Below are positions 26,349 through 35,996 of a stretch of 64,000 bases of DNA, piece by piece; position 1 is the first letter of the stretch; each line of letters starts with the position of its first letter. Location of the stretch: positions 1 through 64,000 of the forward strand of contig JBGRQA010000009.1 of assembly GCA_041725895.1 (NCBI GenBank), given 5' to 3'. A program made the translations under genes and the position numbers. The notes beneath the pieces are model-generated. The model searched no databases. It saw nothing but the letters and a program-made list of their open reading frames with translations, and was not told the DNA's origin. Origin of the DNA: JBGRQA01 sp041725895 (GTDB lineage Bacteria; Bacteroidota; Bacteroidia; Bacteroidales; Marinifilaceae).

Positions 26349-29300
26349 ATGTACTATTTTTACACTTGTAAAAAGCGATGTCTCATTGCATTGCTTTCAT
26401 TATTAATTTTATCCGTTCAAACATCCTTTGGACAAATAATCATTTCCCAATACTATGAGGGAAGTAGTTACAATAAATTTGTAGAACTAACCAACCTTGG
26501 TTCATCTACAGTAGATCTCAGCCAGTACAAAATTGGTTATTGGGGAAAAAGTAAAAGCACAGGGAATATTGCTATTGAAGGGGAGCCCAGCAGTAAAATA
26601 GCCTTAACCGGAACATTAAATGCCGGTTCCTCTATGATTGTCGCTCATAGCAAATACGATCCCGCTGTTTTCTCTTTCAATCAATTAATAGTTTCCGGAA
26701 GCTTAAGCTTTAACGGAAACGATGGGGTCGCACTCATAAATACAGAGGGAACAATTCTGGATATGGGCCCCAATGGTGTATCCGGTAAAGATTGTTCCTT
26801 TTGGCGCCAAACATCTGTTACTGATCCATCGGCAACCTACAATCCTGATCAGTGGACCAAAGTCTCAACCGATGAAGTAAAATCAGCCCCTGCAGATGAC
26901 CCAAAAAAACTGGAATACCATTTGGCTGGCTCTTCAACGGTAAGTTCCGCCAAGGCAATAACCTCATTCACAATTGACGGAAAAAAAGGAATCATTAATA
27001 CATCCAACCATACCATCACTTTCAATTTTCCCGAAAATACTCAGGTAACGGCTCTTGCTCCCGAAATTGTGATATCCAATAAAGCATCCGTCTCTCCCCA
27101 AAGTGGTACACCGCAAAACTTCACTAATCCGGTGTCCTATACCGTTACTGCCGAAGATGGTTCGCAACAAACCTACCAGGTAACAATAGTCTTGGTTGCC
27201 ACTTCAACCTCCTCTCTTTTAATAAATGAACTGGATGCAGACCAGACAGGTACCGATACTCACGAATTTGTGGAGTTATACGATGGTGGGAAAGGAAATA
27301 CTTCTTTGAATGGTTACACCCTGGTCCTCTTCAATGGTAGCAATGACGAATCCTACTTTGCTGTTGATCTTTCGGGAAACACAACCAACGCTCAGGGATT
27401 TTTCGTAATCGGTAGCTCCGTCGTAGCCAATGTAAACCTATCTCCTTCCGGATTCAACCTGCAAAATGGCCCCGATGCTGTAGCATTGTATCAAACTGAT
27501 AATTTTCCAAACGGAACAACTATCACTACAAACAACCTGGTAGATATTGTCGTTTACGATACTGATGACAGTGATGATCAGGAACTGTTAGCAGCCCTGT
27601 TAAATGGTGGGCAAATCAACGAAAACGCGAACAAACAAAAGGATGATCACTCCATCTACCGTTCAAACGATGGTGCAGGCGGAGCTCGAAACACTTCTGA
27701 ATTTGTTACCGGAATTCCTACTCCCGGACAATCCAACACAGCTGTTGCCTCTGCTCCCAAAGTGGAACTTTCCCTGTCTGCAACCTCAGGAACCGAAGCC
27801 GATCAAACTCAGATAACCATAACGGCTACAGCATCAAAACCGGTTAGCGGAATACAAAATGTTACCATTTCCGTAAAAGGAAACCAGATAACTGCTTCTG
27901 ACTACCTGCTAAGCAATTCGACAATATCCATTCCTGACAATTCCACATCGGGTTCCATCACCTTCACAATCCAGGATGATAACGAAGCTGAAGCCAATGA
28001 AACAGCTACAATCTCCATCAATAATTACACCAATGGTCTGTATCCGGGCACTACTGTTTCGGCAAATATTACCATTGTTGATAACGATGGTTCCATCTCA
28101 GCCGGATACGGTACCCCAGTAAATCCAACATATAACAAGGTCGATGCTTCGTATCCTGCAGATTACTATTCTGCCATCGAAAACAAAGCAGCAAACCAGT
28201 TACGCTCTATACTACAAACAATTGTGGTAAATAGTACCACTCAGGGCCAAAACTATGGCGACATCTGGAACATCCTTAAAGAAGCAGATGAAAACCCTGA
28301 AAATCCAAATCAAGTTTGGTTAATCTACCTGGAAAAAGGACTGGACAAGTCCCAACAGGACGGAAAAGCCTCCGGTGAAGTATGGAACAGAGAACACCTG
28401 TGGGCTCAATCTTTGGGAGGATTCAAAGATGGTACCTCACGTTCTGCTGACGGGAAAGATGTCTACTTCTCCACCACTGCAGATAATCTAAAACATGGCC
28501 ATGCCGATGGACATCATCTCCGTGCAGCTCAGAAAAACGAAAATTCTTCTCGAAGCAACAAAAGTTTCGATGATGTAAACGGCGCTCGCACATCAACAAC
28601 CAATTTCTACGAACCACCACAAAGTGCAAAAGGAGATGTGGCCCGGTCGTTGCTCTACATGGAAATCCGTTACAACAACCTGAACATCATCGAAAACTAT
28701 GGTACTTCTGGTTCAAAAAGCATCGGTAAACTATCCACATTGCTGAAATGGCACAAGGAAGATCCAGTGGATGATTTCGAAAAGCACCGCAACAACGTCG
28801 TATACGATTGGCAAAACAACCGGAATCCATTCATTGATTATCCGCAATTAGTTGATTACATCTGGGGTGATAAATCCGGACAAACTTGGACTACATCCAG
28901 CTTACCTGCAAAACAAGCACAAACTATCTCTTTTCCCAACCTTACAAACAAAACTTTCGGTAACGATCCATTTGCTCTTACAGCAACCGCATCCTCCGGG
29001 CTGGCCGTTACCTTTCAAATAGTAAGTGGTCCTGCAACCATCAAGGGAAATACCCTTTCCATTACCGGTGCAGGTACTGTAACGGTAAAAGCGTCACAAA
29101 TTGGAAACCAAAAATTCCTTCCGGCAGCAGCAGTTACTCGTTCCTTCGAAGTAGGCAAAGCAGAACAAACCATCTCTTTCCCTGAGCTAACCAACAAAAC
29201 TTTCGGCAACGCTCCATTCGATCTAACTGCAACCGCATCCTCCGGGCTGGCCGTTACCTTCCAAATTGTGAGCGGTCCCGCTACCATCAAGGGCAATACC

Positions 29301-29909
29301 TTATCCATCAGCGGTGCAGGTTCTGTAACAGTAAAGGCAGTACAGATAGGAAACCAAAACTACCTGCCAACCGCAGCAGTTACCCATTCCTTCGAAGTAA
29401 ACAAAGCAGAGCAAACCATAACCTTCGACCCAATTGAAGAAAAAATCATGGGAGAAGATCCAATTCCATTGGCAGCAAATACTTCTTCCGGCTTGCAAGT
29501 AGAATTCGAAATACTCATGGGGGAAGGTGAAATCGAGGGTAGTCTCCTTACTCCTTCAGCTCCCGGTGAATTTAAAATCCGAGCTTTTCAGAAAGGGTCA
29601 GAAAACTACAATGCCTCCGAAGCCACTCAATCATTTAGGGTTTTACAAGCAACAGGGATAAAGGAAATCTTCGAGGAACAAATGAAAATGTACCCCAATC
29701 CCGCAACAAATTTTGTCAACCTTGATTTACCGGGAAGAGAAGCCAAACATATCAAGCTTCTCAATACCCATGGTCAAATCATAAAATCCATTAAAGCCAA
29801 TGAAAAGCTGAAACTTAACATCCAAAATCTGCCCTCAGGCCTATACTTTATTACCATTAAAACAGATCATTTTGTTACTACCAAACAACTAATGATTGTA
29901 AATCAATAA
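26349..29909 (+). CDS. Secreted endonuclease I with lamin-tail domains and T9SS signal
   Basis: 1,186 residues. Signal peptide (1-28, ending TSFG); lamin-tail domain (about 30-170; KFVELTNLGSSTVDLSQY); a beta domain (about 195-280); a second lamin-tail domain (about 290-450; HEFVELYDGG); a Calx-beta-like domain (about 475-590); an EndA/endonuclease I-type nuclease domain (about 600-850) with WNREHLWAQS (about 678-687) and HADGHHLRAAQ (about 717-727), the His-Asn-type metal site region; three MBG-like repeats of 82 residues (about 855-1098); and a T9SS type A sorting domain (MYPNPATNFV). It would be an extracellular, probably surface-bound DNase/RNase used for nucleic acid scavenging or biofilm DNA turnover. 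A strong terminator follows directly. Confidence 0.9.
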   Translation: MYYFYTCKKRCLIALLSLLILSVQTSFGQIIISQYYEGSSYNKFVELTNLGSSTVDLSQYKIGYWGKSKSTGNIAIEGEPSSKIALTGTLNAGSSMIVAHSKYDPAVFSFNQLIVSGSLSFNGNDGVALINTEGTILDMGPNGVSGKDCSFWRQTSVTDPSATYNPDQWTKVSTDEVKSAPADDPKKLEYHLAGSSTVSSAKAITSFTIDGKKGIINTSNHTITFNFPENTQVTALAPEIVISNKASVSPQSGTPQNFTNPVSYTVTAEDGSQQTYQVTIVLVATSTSSLLINELDADQTGTDTHEFVELYDGGKGNTSLNGYTLVLFNGSNDESYFAVDLSGNTTNAQGFFVIGSSVVANVNLSPSGFNLQNGPDAVALYQTDNFPNGTTITTNNLVDIVVYDTDDSDDQELLAALLNGGQINENANKQKDDHSIYRSNDGAGGARNTSEFVTGIPTPGQSNTAVASAPKVELSLSATSGTEADQTQITITATASKPVSGIQNVTISVKGNQITASDYLLSNSTISIPDNSTSGSITFTIQDDNEAEANETATISINNYTNGLYPGTTVSANITIVDNDGSISAGYGTPVNPTYNKVDASYPADYYSAIENKAANQLRSILQTIVVNSTTQGQNYGDIWNILKEADENPENPNQVWLIYLEKGLDKSQQDGKASGEVWNREHLWAQSLGGFKDGTSRSADGKDVYFSTTADNLKHGHADGHHLRAAQKNENSSRSNKSFDDVNGARTSTTNFYEPPQSAKGDVARSLLYMEIRYNNLNIIENYGTSGSKSIGKLSTLLKWHKEDPVDDFEKHRNNVVYDWQNNRNPFIDYPQLVDYIWGDKSGQTWTTSSLPAKQAQTISFPNLTNKTFGNDPFALTATASSGLAVTFQIVSGPATIKGNTLSITGAGTVTVKASQIGNQKFLPAAAVTRSFEVGKAEQTISFPELTNKTFGNAPFDLTATASSGLAVTFQIVSGPATIKGNTLSISGAGSVTVKAVQIGNQNYLPTAAVTHSFEVNKAEQTITFDPIEEKIMGEDPIPLAANTSSGLQVEFEILMGEGEIEGSLLTPSAPGEFKIRAFQKGSENYNASEATQSFRVLQATGIKEIFEEQMKMYPNPATNFVNLDLPGREAKHIKLLNTHGQIIKSIKANEKLKLNIQNLPSGLYFITIKTDHFVTTKQLMIVNQ
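28911..29403 (+). repeat. Two near-identical 246-bp tandem repeats inside the nuclease gene
   Basis: 28911-29156 and 29157-29402 both encode QTISFP.LTNKTFGN..; a long central stretch (GCAACCGCATCCTCCGGGCT and beyond) is unchanged. A third, diverged unit follows. Recent in-frame duplication is likely. Confidence 0.85.
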
Positions 29910-29913
29910 CAAC

Positions 29914-29941
29914 AAATGCCCCGCTTTATGCGGGGCATTTG
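29914..29941 (+). terminator. Terminator after the nuclease gene
   Basis: AAATGCCCCG CTTTATG CGGGGCATTT, GC-rich stem with flanking T. Confidence 0.85.
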
Positions 29942-30097
29942 CCTTTCCATTTCTTTCCGATACAATCTCCTCTATTTACCTATCAACTACCAGTTAACTA
30001 TTACATTGGTACTTCGATTGTCAAGGTAGTTCAGAATATCTGCATAACAGGCTTGGACTGAATGCGCTAGTGTCTTTAAGGATTACCTCCTTTCGCC

Positions 30098-31471
30098 TTA
30101 GAACTGAAAACTCAAACCCGTATAGATCCCAAGGGAATAGGGACGATAATTAAAGCTACTGTTCTTGCTAATGGAGTTTAGGTAGTATTTAAAACTGGGT
30201 TCCACACTAATTCTAATTCGGGATGTTAACCCATACTCCACGCCAAAGCCGAGGTTGGTACTAAAATTGGTTCGATGAATTTCTGCTGTCTCACCAATGT
30301 ATTGATCTCCGCTGCCTGAGTTCATATATACCTTATTGCCCACAATCAGATTGGTACTAACTCCCCCTAACAAATGAAAGCTCACCTTTCGGTTGATCAA
30401 ATTGTATTTCATCAACAATGGCAATTCAATGGTTTCAAAATATTGTTTCAACTCTCCTCCCATGGCAACCGGATCAATATTGCTAGCCACATTCTCAGCC
30501 ACCCGGGCACTCATCGGAGCAGCTTCTGACCTCTTTACTTTTACATAGCCAGCTGATGTCCGAATTGAAGAGGTTCCTAAGGCAACTGTAGGTGCGCTAA
30601 ACTTTTCTGCCCCATAAGCCAGGGCAACGCCTCCATTTTGAAAACTTTTTTGCCCAATGCGATTGTAAAACACACCTGTTTGAAAACTTAAGCGTTTCCC
30701 GGTTGGAATATTTATTTTGACTCCACCTCCAACACTCCAAAGACCTTTCTCACCTTCCGAATTAGTTGCAGTACCATATGAATTCACCGACCGCTCCATG
30801 GGATTACTTTCTCCCCCACCATCATATCCGGCAAAGGAGGGGGAAACCTGTCCCATTAACGATAATTTTCTTTTCTCTTTGGGTTGCTCAACATTTTGGG
30901 CCAATAACATCTGGTTGAAACGAATTCTTTGATTGTCATGCATCTCCTGGCTACCTTCCAAGCGCATAAAATCATCCGTTCCTTTTTTACTCCGTATCAA
31001 CAATGGGGAAAGCCCCATTTGCCCAGAAAAAGAAGGCAACCACTTACTACTTTTCACCTCCCCTTTTTCTTCCTTCTCCCGGGAAGATAGGTTCGGAACA
31101 ACCTTTACAATCGTCTTCTGCGGAGCACTCAAACTACTGCTCTGCATTTTGTAGGGCTGAGAAGAATTTCCATAATTAGAGGATGGCATCGGATTCTTCT
31201 TCTCCAAAGGCTGAACAAATGATGGTTTCAAATCTGCCACCTGCTCTTCAACTGAAGGAATTTTAGTATCCGACAGAAAATAACCGGCGCCAAATGCCAA
31301 CAATAAAGCTACCGAAGCCGCAAGAGAAAAATAGTAAACGACTCGTTTCTTTCTTTTTTGTTGGCTCATCTCCTGATTGATTCGATCCCAAACAATTGCA
31401 TCAGGGGACTTCTCGAAATTCGTCAATCCATCAGAAAATAATTTATCGATATGTGATTTATCACCTAACAT
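30098..31471 (-). CDS. Membrane-anchored outer-membrane beta-barrel-like protein, anti-sigma-like N-terminus
   Basis: 457 residues. N-terminus (1-44) is cytoplasmic-like, with LFSDGLTNFEKSPDAIVWDRI, a pattern seen before the membrane helix in many Bacteroidota anti-sigma-type proteins. One membrane helix follows (about 46-66, YYFSLAASVALLLAFGAGYF). A low-complexity linker (70-200) leads to a C-terminal region (about 205-457) of amphipathic strands ending in GLSFQF, typical of an outer-membrane beta-barrel (OMP_b-brl_2-type). It overlaps the upstream ECF sigma gene by 7 bp, so the two are translationally coupled. This supports a sigma-regulating or envelope-sensing role. Exact function unknown. 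Confidence 0.8.
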   Translation of the reverse strand: MLGDKSHIDKLFSDGLTNFEKSPDAIVWDRINQEMSQQKRKKRVVYYFSLAASVALLLAFGAGYFLSDTKIPSVEEQVADLKPSFVQPLEKKNPMPSSNYGNSSQPYKMQSSSLSAPQKTIVKVVPNLSSREKEEKGEVKSSKWLPSFSGQMGLSPLLIRSKKGTDDFMRLEGSQEMHDNQRIRFNQMLLAQNVEQPKEKRKLSLMGQVSPSFAGYDGGGESNPMERSVNSYGTATNSEGEKGLWSVGGGVKINIPTGKRLSFQTGVFYNRIGQKSFQNGGVALAYGAEKFSAPTVALGTSSIRTSAGYVKVKRSEAAPMSARVAENVASNIDPVAMGGELKQYFETIELPLLMKYNLINRKVSFHLLGGVSTNLIVGNKVYMNSGSGDQYIGETAEIHRTNFSTNLGFGVEYGLTSRIRISVEPSFKYYLNSISKNSSFNYRPYSLGIYTGLSFQF

Positions 31472-32025
31472 ACTGTCAGCTTATTCAATTGTTCCTGTTC
31501 ATTTAAATAATCCTCTACCCTCTTTTTCAATATCTGCCTGGCTCTAGCTAGATTGGACTTGGAAGTCCCCACCGAAATCTCCATCATTTCAGCAATTTCA
31601 TGATGAGCATATCCATCCAGGGCATAAAGATTAAACACCATTCGATAGCGAGGGGGCAGTTCCTGTACCATACTCAGTAAAACATCCGCAGAAATACTGA
31701 TCGAGTCCAATTCCTCTAAATCCTCCACAGGCTCGTTAATCTCTTCCACAGCAAACAGTTTCCTGTTTTTCCGATACTTTTCCAAAGCCGTATTCACCAT
31801 AATCCGGCGCATCCACCCCTCAAAAGATCCTTTGAACTTATAGCTTTGAATATTATTGAAAATCTTAATAAAACCATCCTGTAATGTATCTTCGGCTTCG
31901 GTATAATCACGGGAATACTGCAAACAAACCCCAAATAGTTTTGAGGAGTATTTACGGTACAGCAATTCACGGGCTTTGGATTTCCCCTTAATACAACCTT
32001 TAATTATACTTTTCAGCTCTTCCAA
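31465..32025 (-). CDS. ECF RNA polymerase sigma factor
   Basis: 186 residues. Sigma-70 region 2 (about 10-80; YSRDYTEAEDTLQDGFIKIF, GSFEGWMRRIMVNTA) and region 4 (about 118-170; LPPRYRMVFNLYALDGYAHHEIAEMM, SVGTSKSNLARARQIL). It directs RNA polymerase to a small regulon. The start is TTG at 32025; no ATG occurs in frame back to the stop, and the first internal Met would remove half of region 2. The downstream coupled gene is its probable membrane regulator. Confidence 0.92.
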   Translation of the reverse strand: MEELKSIIKGCIKGKSKARELLYRKYSSKLFGVCLQYSRDYTEAEDTLQDGFIKIFNNIQSYKFKGSFEGWMRRIMVNTALEKYRKNRKLFAVEEINEPVEDLEELDSISISADVLLSMVQELPPRYRMVFNLYALDGYAHHEIAEMMEISVGTSKSNLARARQILKKRVEDYLNEQEQLNKLTVC

Positions 32026-32326
32026 TGATGATTCTAATTTGGTAGCAAAAAAAATGTCTTTTACTTTAAGTGATCCAATTAGGAAAAGGGTTGCGTCTAT
32101 TTATTTGAAAAAATTGAGTTTCCGCACACGCTACACACCAACCCACTGATTCAAAAGCAGAAAACAAAGGCAAAAATAGCATCTATCCGTAAATAAACAT
32201 TCAATTTCAAAAAAAAGATAAAGAAATTAAGCAACCCTTTGCCCTACTCCTCATCTTGTTCTTGAAAATTAGAAACCCGGGATACTAATTTTCTTTTGAG
32301 GAATCTAAAATTTAAACTAGTAGGAA
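32026..32326. other. Divergent intergenic region
   Basis: About 300 bp between the divergent sigma-factor and lipoprotein genes. It must hold both promoters, but no box is convincing by eye. Confidence 0.4.
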
Positions 32327-33049
32327 ATGAAAAATTTGAGAAGAAATTTAGGGACAGGAGCATTATTCATTTTAGGAATCTGGGGATTATCATCTTGTGA
32401 GGATGACACTACAACAATACGCTTTGACGCTATAGGAGACACCTACGTTCAAAAGATAAAAATTGACGACAAGGCGAAATACGGCATCCAGCACTATGCT
32501 TACGCCAATATGCAAATTAGCAAAGCTACCCTTACAACACCAGGGAACGACGAAGTGACAATTGAGCTGAAAAAAGATGAAGACGACTACAGACGATTCA
32601 GTAAAGTTACTGAACTTGAGGACTTCGTAAGTGAGATGCCTGTAGATGGAGAATACACTTATACTATAATCTCTAACGATCAAGATACAATTCAATCAAC
32701 AGACATGCTTTTGCCAGAAGAAATTCCGGCAGTTCAAATAGAAGATTTTACTTACAACCAGGAAGAACATAGCTTTAACCTAAGCTGGAACGACATTGAC
32801 GAAGCGGATCTATATCTGGTAAAATTAATGGAAGAAAGAAATGGAAAAGTTCTTTTTGTCAGTCCTAAACTGATTAAATCCGAATTTGAGTTCAACACTA
32901 CATCCATTGGATGGTTAAATGGTGTTACTATGGAAAATTCAAAAAACTATGTTCTGGGCGTATCCGCCTACAAATTTGAGAATTCAAAAACTCAAAGCGG
33001 ATACGATATTCAAATGGAGTGTGTTGATTACCGGGAAATAAACTGGTAA
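32327..33049 (+). CDS. Hypothetical lipoprotein
   Basis: 240 residues with signal peptide and lipobox (FILGIWGLSSC, Cys at about 24) followed by an acidic stretch (EDDTTT) as in surface-exposed Bacteroidota lipoproteins. The remainder is beta-rich; a fibronectin III-like segment (about 140-235; FNLSWNDIDEADLYLVKLME) is probable. Function unknown. It is followed by a strong terminator shared with mscS on the other strand. Confidence 0.75.
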   Translation: MKNLRRNLGTGALFILGIWGLSSCEDDTTTIRFDAIGDTYVQKIKIDDKAKYGIQHYAYANMQISKATLTTPGNDEVTIELKKDEDDYRRFSKVTELEDFVSEMPVDGEYTYTIISNDQDTIQSTDMLLPEEIPAVQIEDFTYNQEEHSFNLSWNDIDEADLYLVKLMEERNGKVLFVSPKLIKSEFEFNTTSIGWLNGVTMENSKNYVLGVSAYKFENSKTQSGYDIQMECVDYREINW

Positions 33050-33061
33050 TAAACACAATAA

Positions 33062-33091
33062 AAAAAGGGCCGGATTTACCGGCCCTTTTTG
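33062..33091. terminator. Bidirectional terminator
   Basis: AAAAAGGGCCGG attta CCGGCCCTTTTT: strong GC stem with A tract on one side and T tract on the other. It serves the converging lipoprotein and mscS genes. Confidence 0.9.
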
Positions 33092-33095
33092 TATT

Positions 33096-33917
33096 TTAAT
33101 CCGAGTGATTAAAAACATGTATATCACGTTGAGGAAATGGAATTCCAACCTCATTTTTATCAAATTCCTTTTTCACGGTCTCCTGCATAAAGAAGTAAAC
33201 ATCCCAGTAATCTTGGCCTTTCACCCAGGCTCTTACTGTAAAATTCACCGAACTATCCGCCAGTTCAGATACCGCAACAAAATGAGCGGGATCCTTTAAT
33301 ACTTTAGGATGATCTGTTAACAATGTATTCAATATCCCCTTTGCTTTATCAATATCATCACTGTAACCAATACCAAAGGTCATATCAACTCTGCGAATCG
33401 GTTGGGTTGAATAATTAATCATGGACGAACCGGAAAGCCCTCCATTGGGCAATATTATAGTCTTATTGTCCAGAGACAACAAAATAGTATTAAAGAGTTG
33501 GATTTCCTTAACCACACCCAAATACCCCTGGGCCTCCAGTAAATCTCCCACTTTAAATGGTCTGAAGACTAAAATCATCACACCTCCTGCAAAATTCTGA
33601 AGAGTACCAGAAAGGGCCATACCTACCGCCAAACCAGCAGCCGCTAAAATTGCTATGAAGGAAGTCATTTCCACTCCAACCATTCCAATCACGGAAATCA
33701 GAAGCATTATTTTCAGCAGAATATTAATAATGCTCACAAAGAAGGGCTTCAGTGTTTCATCCACTTCTCTTTTTTCCATTACTTTTCTGGTTGCTCGCGT
33801 GATTCCTTTGATCACCCAAAGACCAATAAGCAAAGTAAGAATCGCCAATAAAAGTCGGGGGGCATAGGCTAGCCCCAGCTCGATTAAAGTACCTGATTTA
33901 CTCAATATTTCTTCCAT
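33096..33917 (-). CDS. mscS: Small-conductance mechanosensitive channel (MscS family)
   Basis: 273 residues, the size of E. coli MscS. Three membrane helices are visible (about 17-37, 58-82, 86-110). The third is the glycine/alanine-rich pore helix (LAAAGLAVGMALSGTLQNFAGG), followed by the family motif FRPFKVGDLLE and the beta domain (NKTIILPNGGLSGSSMINYS). It opens under membrane tension to release solutes in hypo-osmotic shock, plausible for a marine bacterium. Single gene with its own terminator. Confidence 0.93.
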   Translation of the reverse strand: MEEILSKSGTLIELGLAYAPRLLLAILTLLIGLWVIKGITRATRKVMEKREVDETLKPFFVSIINILLKIMLLISVIGMVGVEMTSFIAILAAAGLAVGMALSGTLQNFAGGVMILVFRPFKVGDLLEAQGYLGVVKEIQLFNTILLSLDNKTIILPNGGLSGSSMINYSTQPIRRVDMTFGIGYSDDIDKAKGILNTLLTDHPKVLKDPAHFVAVSELADSSVNFTVRAWVKGQDYWDVYFFMQETVKKEFDKNEVGIPFPQRDIHVFNHSD

Positions 33918-34256
33918 CCTCTAAGAGTTTTAATTAATATTCACACAAAACTTATCTTGATATTTTATAGAAATCACAATAGAAAGAAGAATCTTATACA
34001 TGTACCTGTACACAACTATTAAATATAAGAAATCGGCGACTTAAAACCAACAGTAAACTAATACTGTATCAATCACTTAAATTACGAGCGATAGAGGAGG
34101 AAGAAACGTAAGGGAAGAAGAAGAAAAAAGACCAAGCTTGGTTATAGATTTGGCCAAAAGACAGGGTAATTCGAAACATGATCATGAAACGAACTATCTG
34201 AACAAATATTATCAATAAAAAAGAGCTGTCGAAATTTTCGACAGCTCCTTAAAGTT
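33918..34256. other. Intergenic region between mscS and the helicase gene
   Basis: Contains the helicase terminator at 34221-34250 and the mscS upstream region. No gene is supported. Confidence 0.4.
34221..34250 (-). terminator. Terminator of the DEAD-box helicase gene
   Basis: GAGCTGTCGAAAATTTCGACAGCTC-type stem (34223-34247), with a U run on the minus strand. Confidence 0.85.
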
Positions 34257-35996
34257 CTAGTATCTTTTTGATTCTCGGTTGAATCTGGATTGACCTCGAT
34301 GCGGCTTCCGTCCGCCCCGATTGTCTCTCGAAAATTCCTTACGAGGTTTTCCATAGCGCTTTCCGCGAGAAGGAGCCTGCTCATCGCCAGCTTCTTCCAC
34401 TCTCACTTTTCTTCCTGCAATCACCACATCGGAAAAGCCTTTGAAAACATCATCAACATATTTTGACTCCACATTAAAGAAAGTATATACACCTTTCAAA
34501 TCGATACGGCCAATATTCTTTCCCCGAACACCACACACACGATGCAACTGGTTCAACAAGCGAGGAACATCCATACCATCCTTCTTACCAATGTTTATGA
34601 ACAATCGTTTTTCCGATTCATTCACACCATAGTCACGATCTCTATCATTAGATCTTCTGGAAGAACCTGCTTTAATATTCAAATCCTTTGCATCACGATA
34701 GTAATCTGCAAAACGACTAAATTCCAATGCAGCCAATCGTTTAATCAACTCATCACGATCCAGATCCTGAAGTTCATCAAACACAGAAGGCATGAAGCTA
34801 CTCATCTCCTCCTCCTTAATTTCAGTCTCCTTTAAACGTTGAACAAAATGAAGAGCTTGCTTTTCACATACCTCATTTCCTACCGGAATATTCTGCTTGG
34901 TAAAATTGGCATTCAATTTCTTTCTCAAAAAACCAATTTTACGCTCCTCTTTAGGAGTAATCAATGCCAGTGAAATACCAGTTCTACCCGCACGAGCAGT
35001 ACGTCCACTTCGGTGCGTATAGAACTCCAACTCATCCGGAAGATTGTAGTGAAGAACATGTGTCAGGTTATCCACATCAATACCACGAGCAGCTACATCG
35101 GTAGCCACCAAAAGCTGAAGGGAACGATTCTTGAACTTACGCATTACACGATCACGTTGCTGCTGGGTCAATTCTCCATGCAAAGCATCAGCATTGTATC
35201 CATCTCGCATCAAATATTCAGCAACCTCCTGGGTTTCTCTTCTGGTGCGACAAAAGATAATACCGTAGATTTCAGGATAGAAATCCACAATGCGTTTCAA
35301 AGCATCATAACGATCCCGGTTGTTCATCAGGTAGTAGTGGTGCTCAATATTCTGGTTTGTGGTATTAGCTGTTCCCACGGTTATTTCGTGAGGATTGTCC
35401 ATGTAGTTCTTGGAAATGTTTCGCACTTCCCTTGGCATTGTAGCCGAAAACAACCAGGTTCTCTTATCCTCGTTGGTTTCAGAAAGAATGGCATCAATAT
35501 CTTCCTTAAAACCCATGTTGAGCATTTCATCCGCCTCATCAAGTACAAGGTACTCCAACTCTCTCAAATCAATTGCTCTTCGTCTAATTAAGTCAAGCAA
35601 GCGACCAGGTGTGGCCACAATTACTTGCGCTCCTTTTTTAATCTTGCGAATTTGTTCCTCAATGCTGGCACCGCCATACACAGCAACTACATTCAGATTT
35701 CTGATATTTCCTGAAAATTTCTTCAAGTCATCCGCAATCTGAAGCCCAAGCTCTCGGGTGGGTGACAATATCAGTGCCTTGGTAGCTCTCTCGTCCGGAG
35801 AGATTAAGTCCAAAAGTGGCAAACCATAGGCAGCTGTTTTTCCAGTTCCGGTTTGAGCCAGTCCCACAAAATCCTGATTTCCTTCCAACAGGAATGGGAT
35901 AGCTTGCTCCTGAATTGGAGTAGGATTTTCAAAACCCAATTTCCCAATAGCTTCAACAACGGGCTGAGATAGCCCTAGATTTTCAAATGAATTCAT
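34257..35996 (-). CDS. DEAD-box ATP-dependent RNA helicase (CsdA/DbpA type)
   Basis: 579 residues, cytoplasmic. Motifs: Q-motif PTPIQEQ, motif I AQTGTGKT (47-54), PTRELG, motif II DEAD (153-156), SAT, RGIDVD and HRSGRTARAG. A DbpA-type RNA-binding domain follows (about 458-530; RLFINIGKKDGMDVPRLLNQ), then an Arg/Gly-rich basic tail (KRYGKPRKEFSRDNRGGRK). It unwinds structured RNA, most likely in ribosome assembly or cold adaptation. A 5' leader of well over 100 nt containing a palindrome precedes it. Confidence 0.95.
   Translation of the reverse strand: MNSFENLGLSQPVVEAIGKLGFENPTPIQEQAIPFLLEGNQDFVGLAQTGTGKTAAYGLPLLDLISPDERATKALILSPTRELGLQIADDLKKFSGNIRNLNVVAVYGGASIEEQIRKIKKGAQVIVATPGRLLDLIRRRAIDLRELEYLVLDEADEMLNMGFKEDIDAILSETNEDKRTWLFSATMPREVRNISKNYMDNPHEITVGTANTTNQNIEHHYYLMNNRDRYDALKRIVDFYPEIYGIIFCRTRRETQEVAEYLMRDGYNADALHGELTQQQRDRVMRKFKNRSLQLLVATDVAARGIDVDNLTHVLHYNLPDELEFYTHRSGRTARAGRTGISLALITPKEERKIGFLRKKLNANFTKQNIPVGNEVCEKQALHFVQRLKETEIKEEEMSSFMPSVFDELQDLDRDELIKRLAALEFSRFADYYRDAKDLNIKAGSSRRSNDRDRDYGVNESEKRLFINIGKKDGMDVPRLLNQLHRVCGVRGKNIGRIDLKGVYTFFNVESKYVDDVFKGFSDVVIAGRKVRVEEAGDEQAPSRGKRYGKPRKEFSRDNRGGRKPHRGQSRFNRESKRY

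Noticed and set aside
35013..35742. Plus-strand frames of 192 and 110 residues within the helicase gene
   Set aside because: They are the complementary strand of well-conserved helicase motifs.
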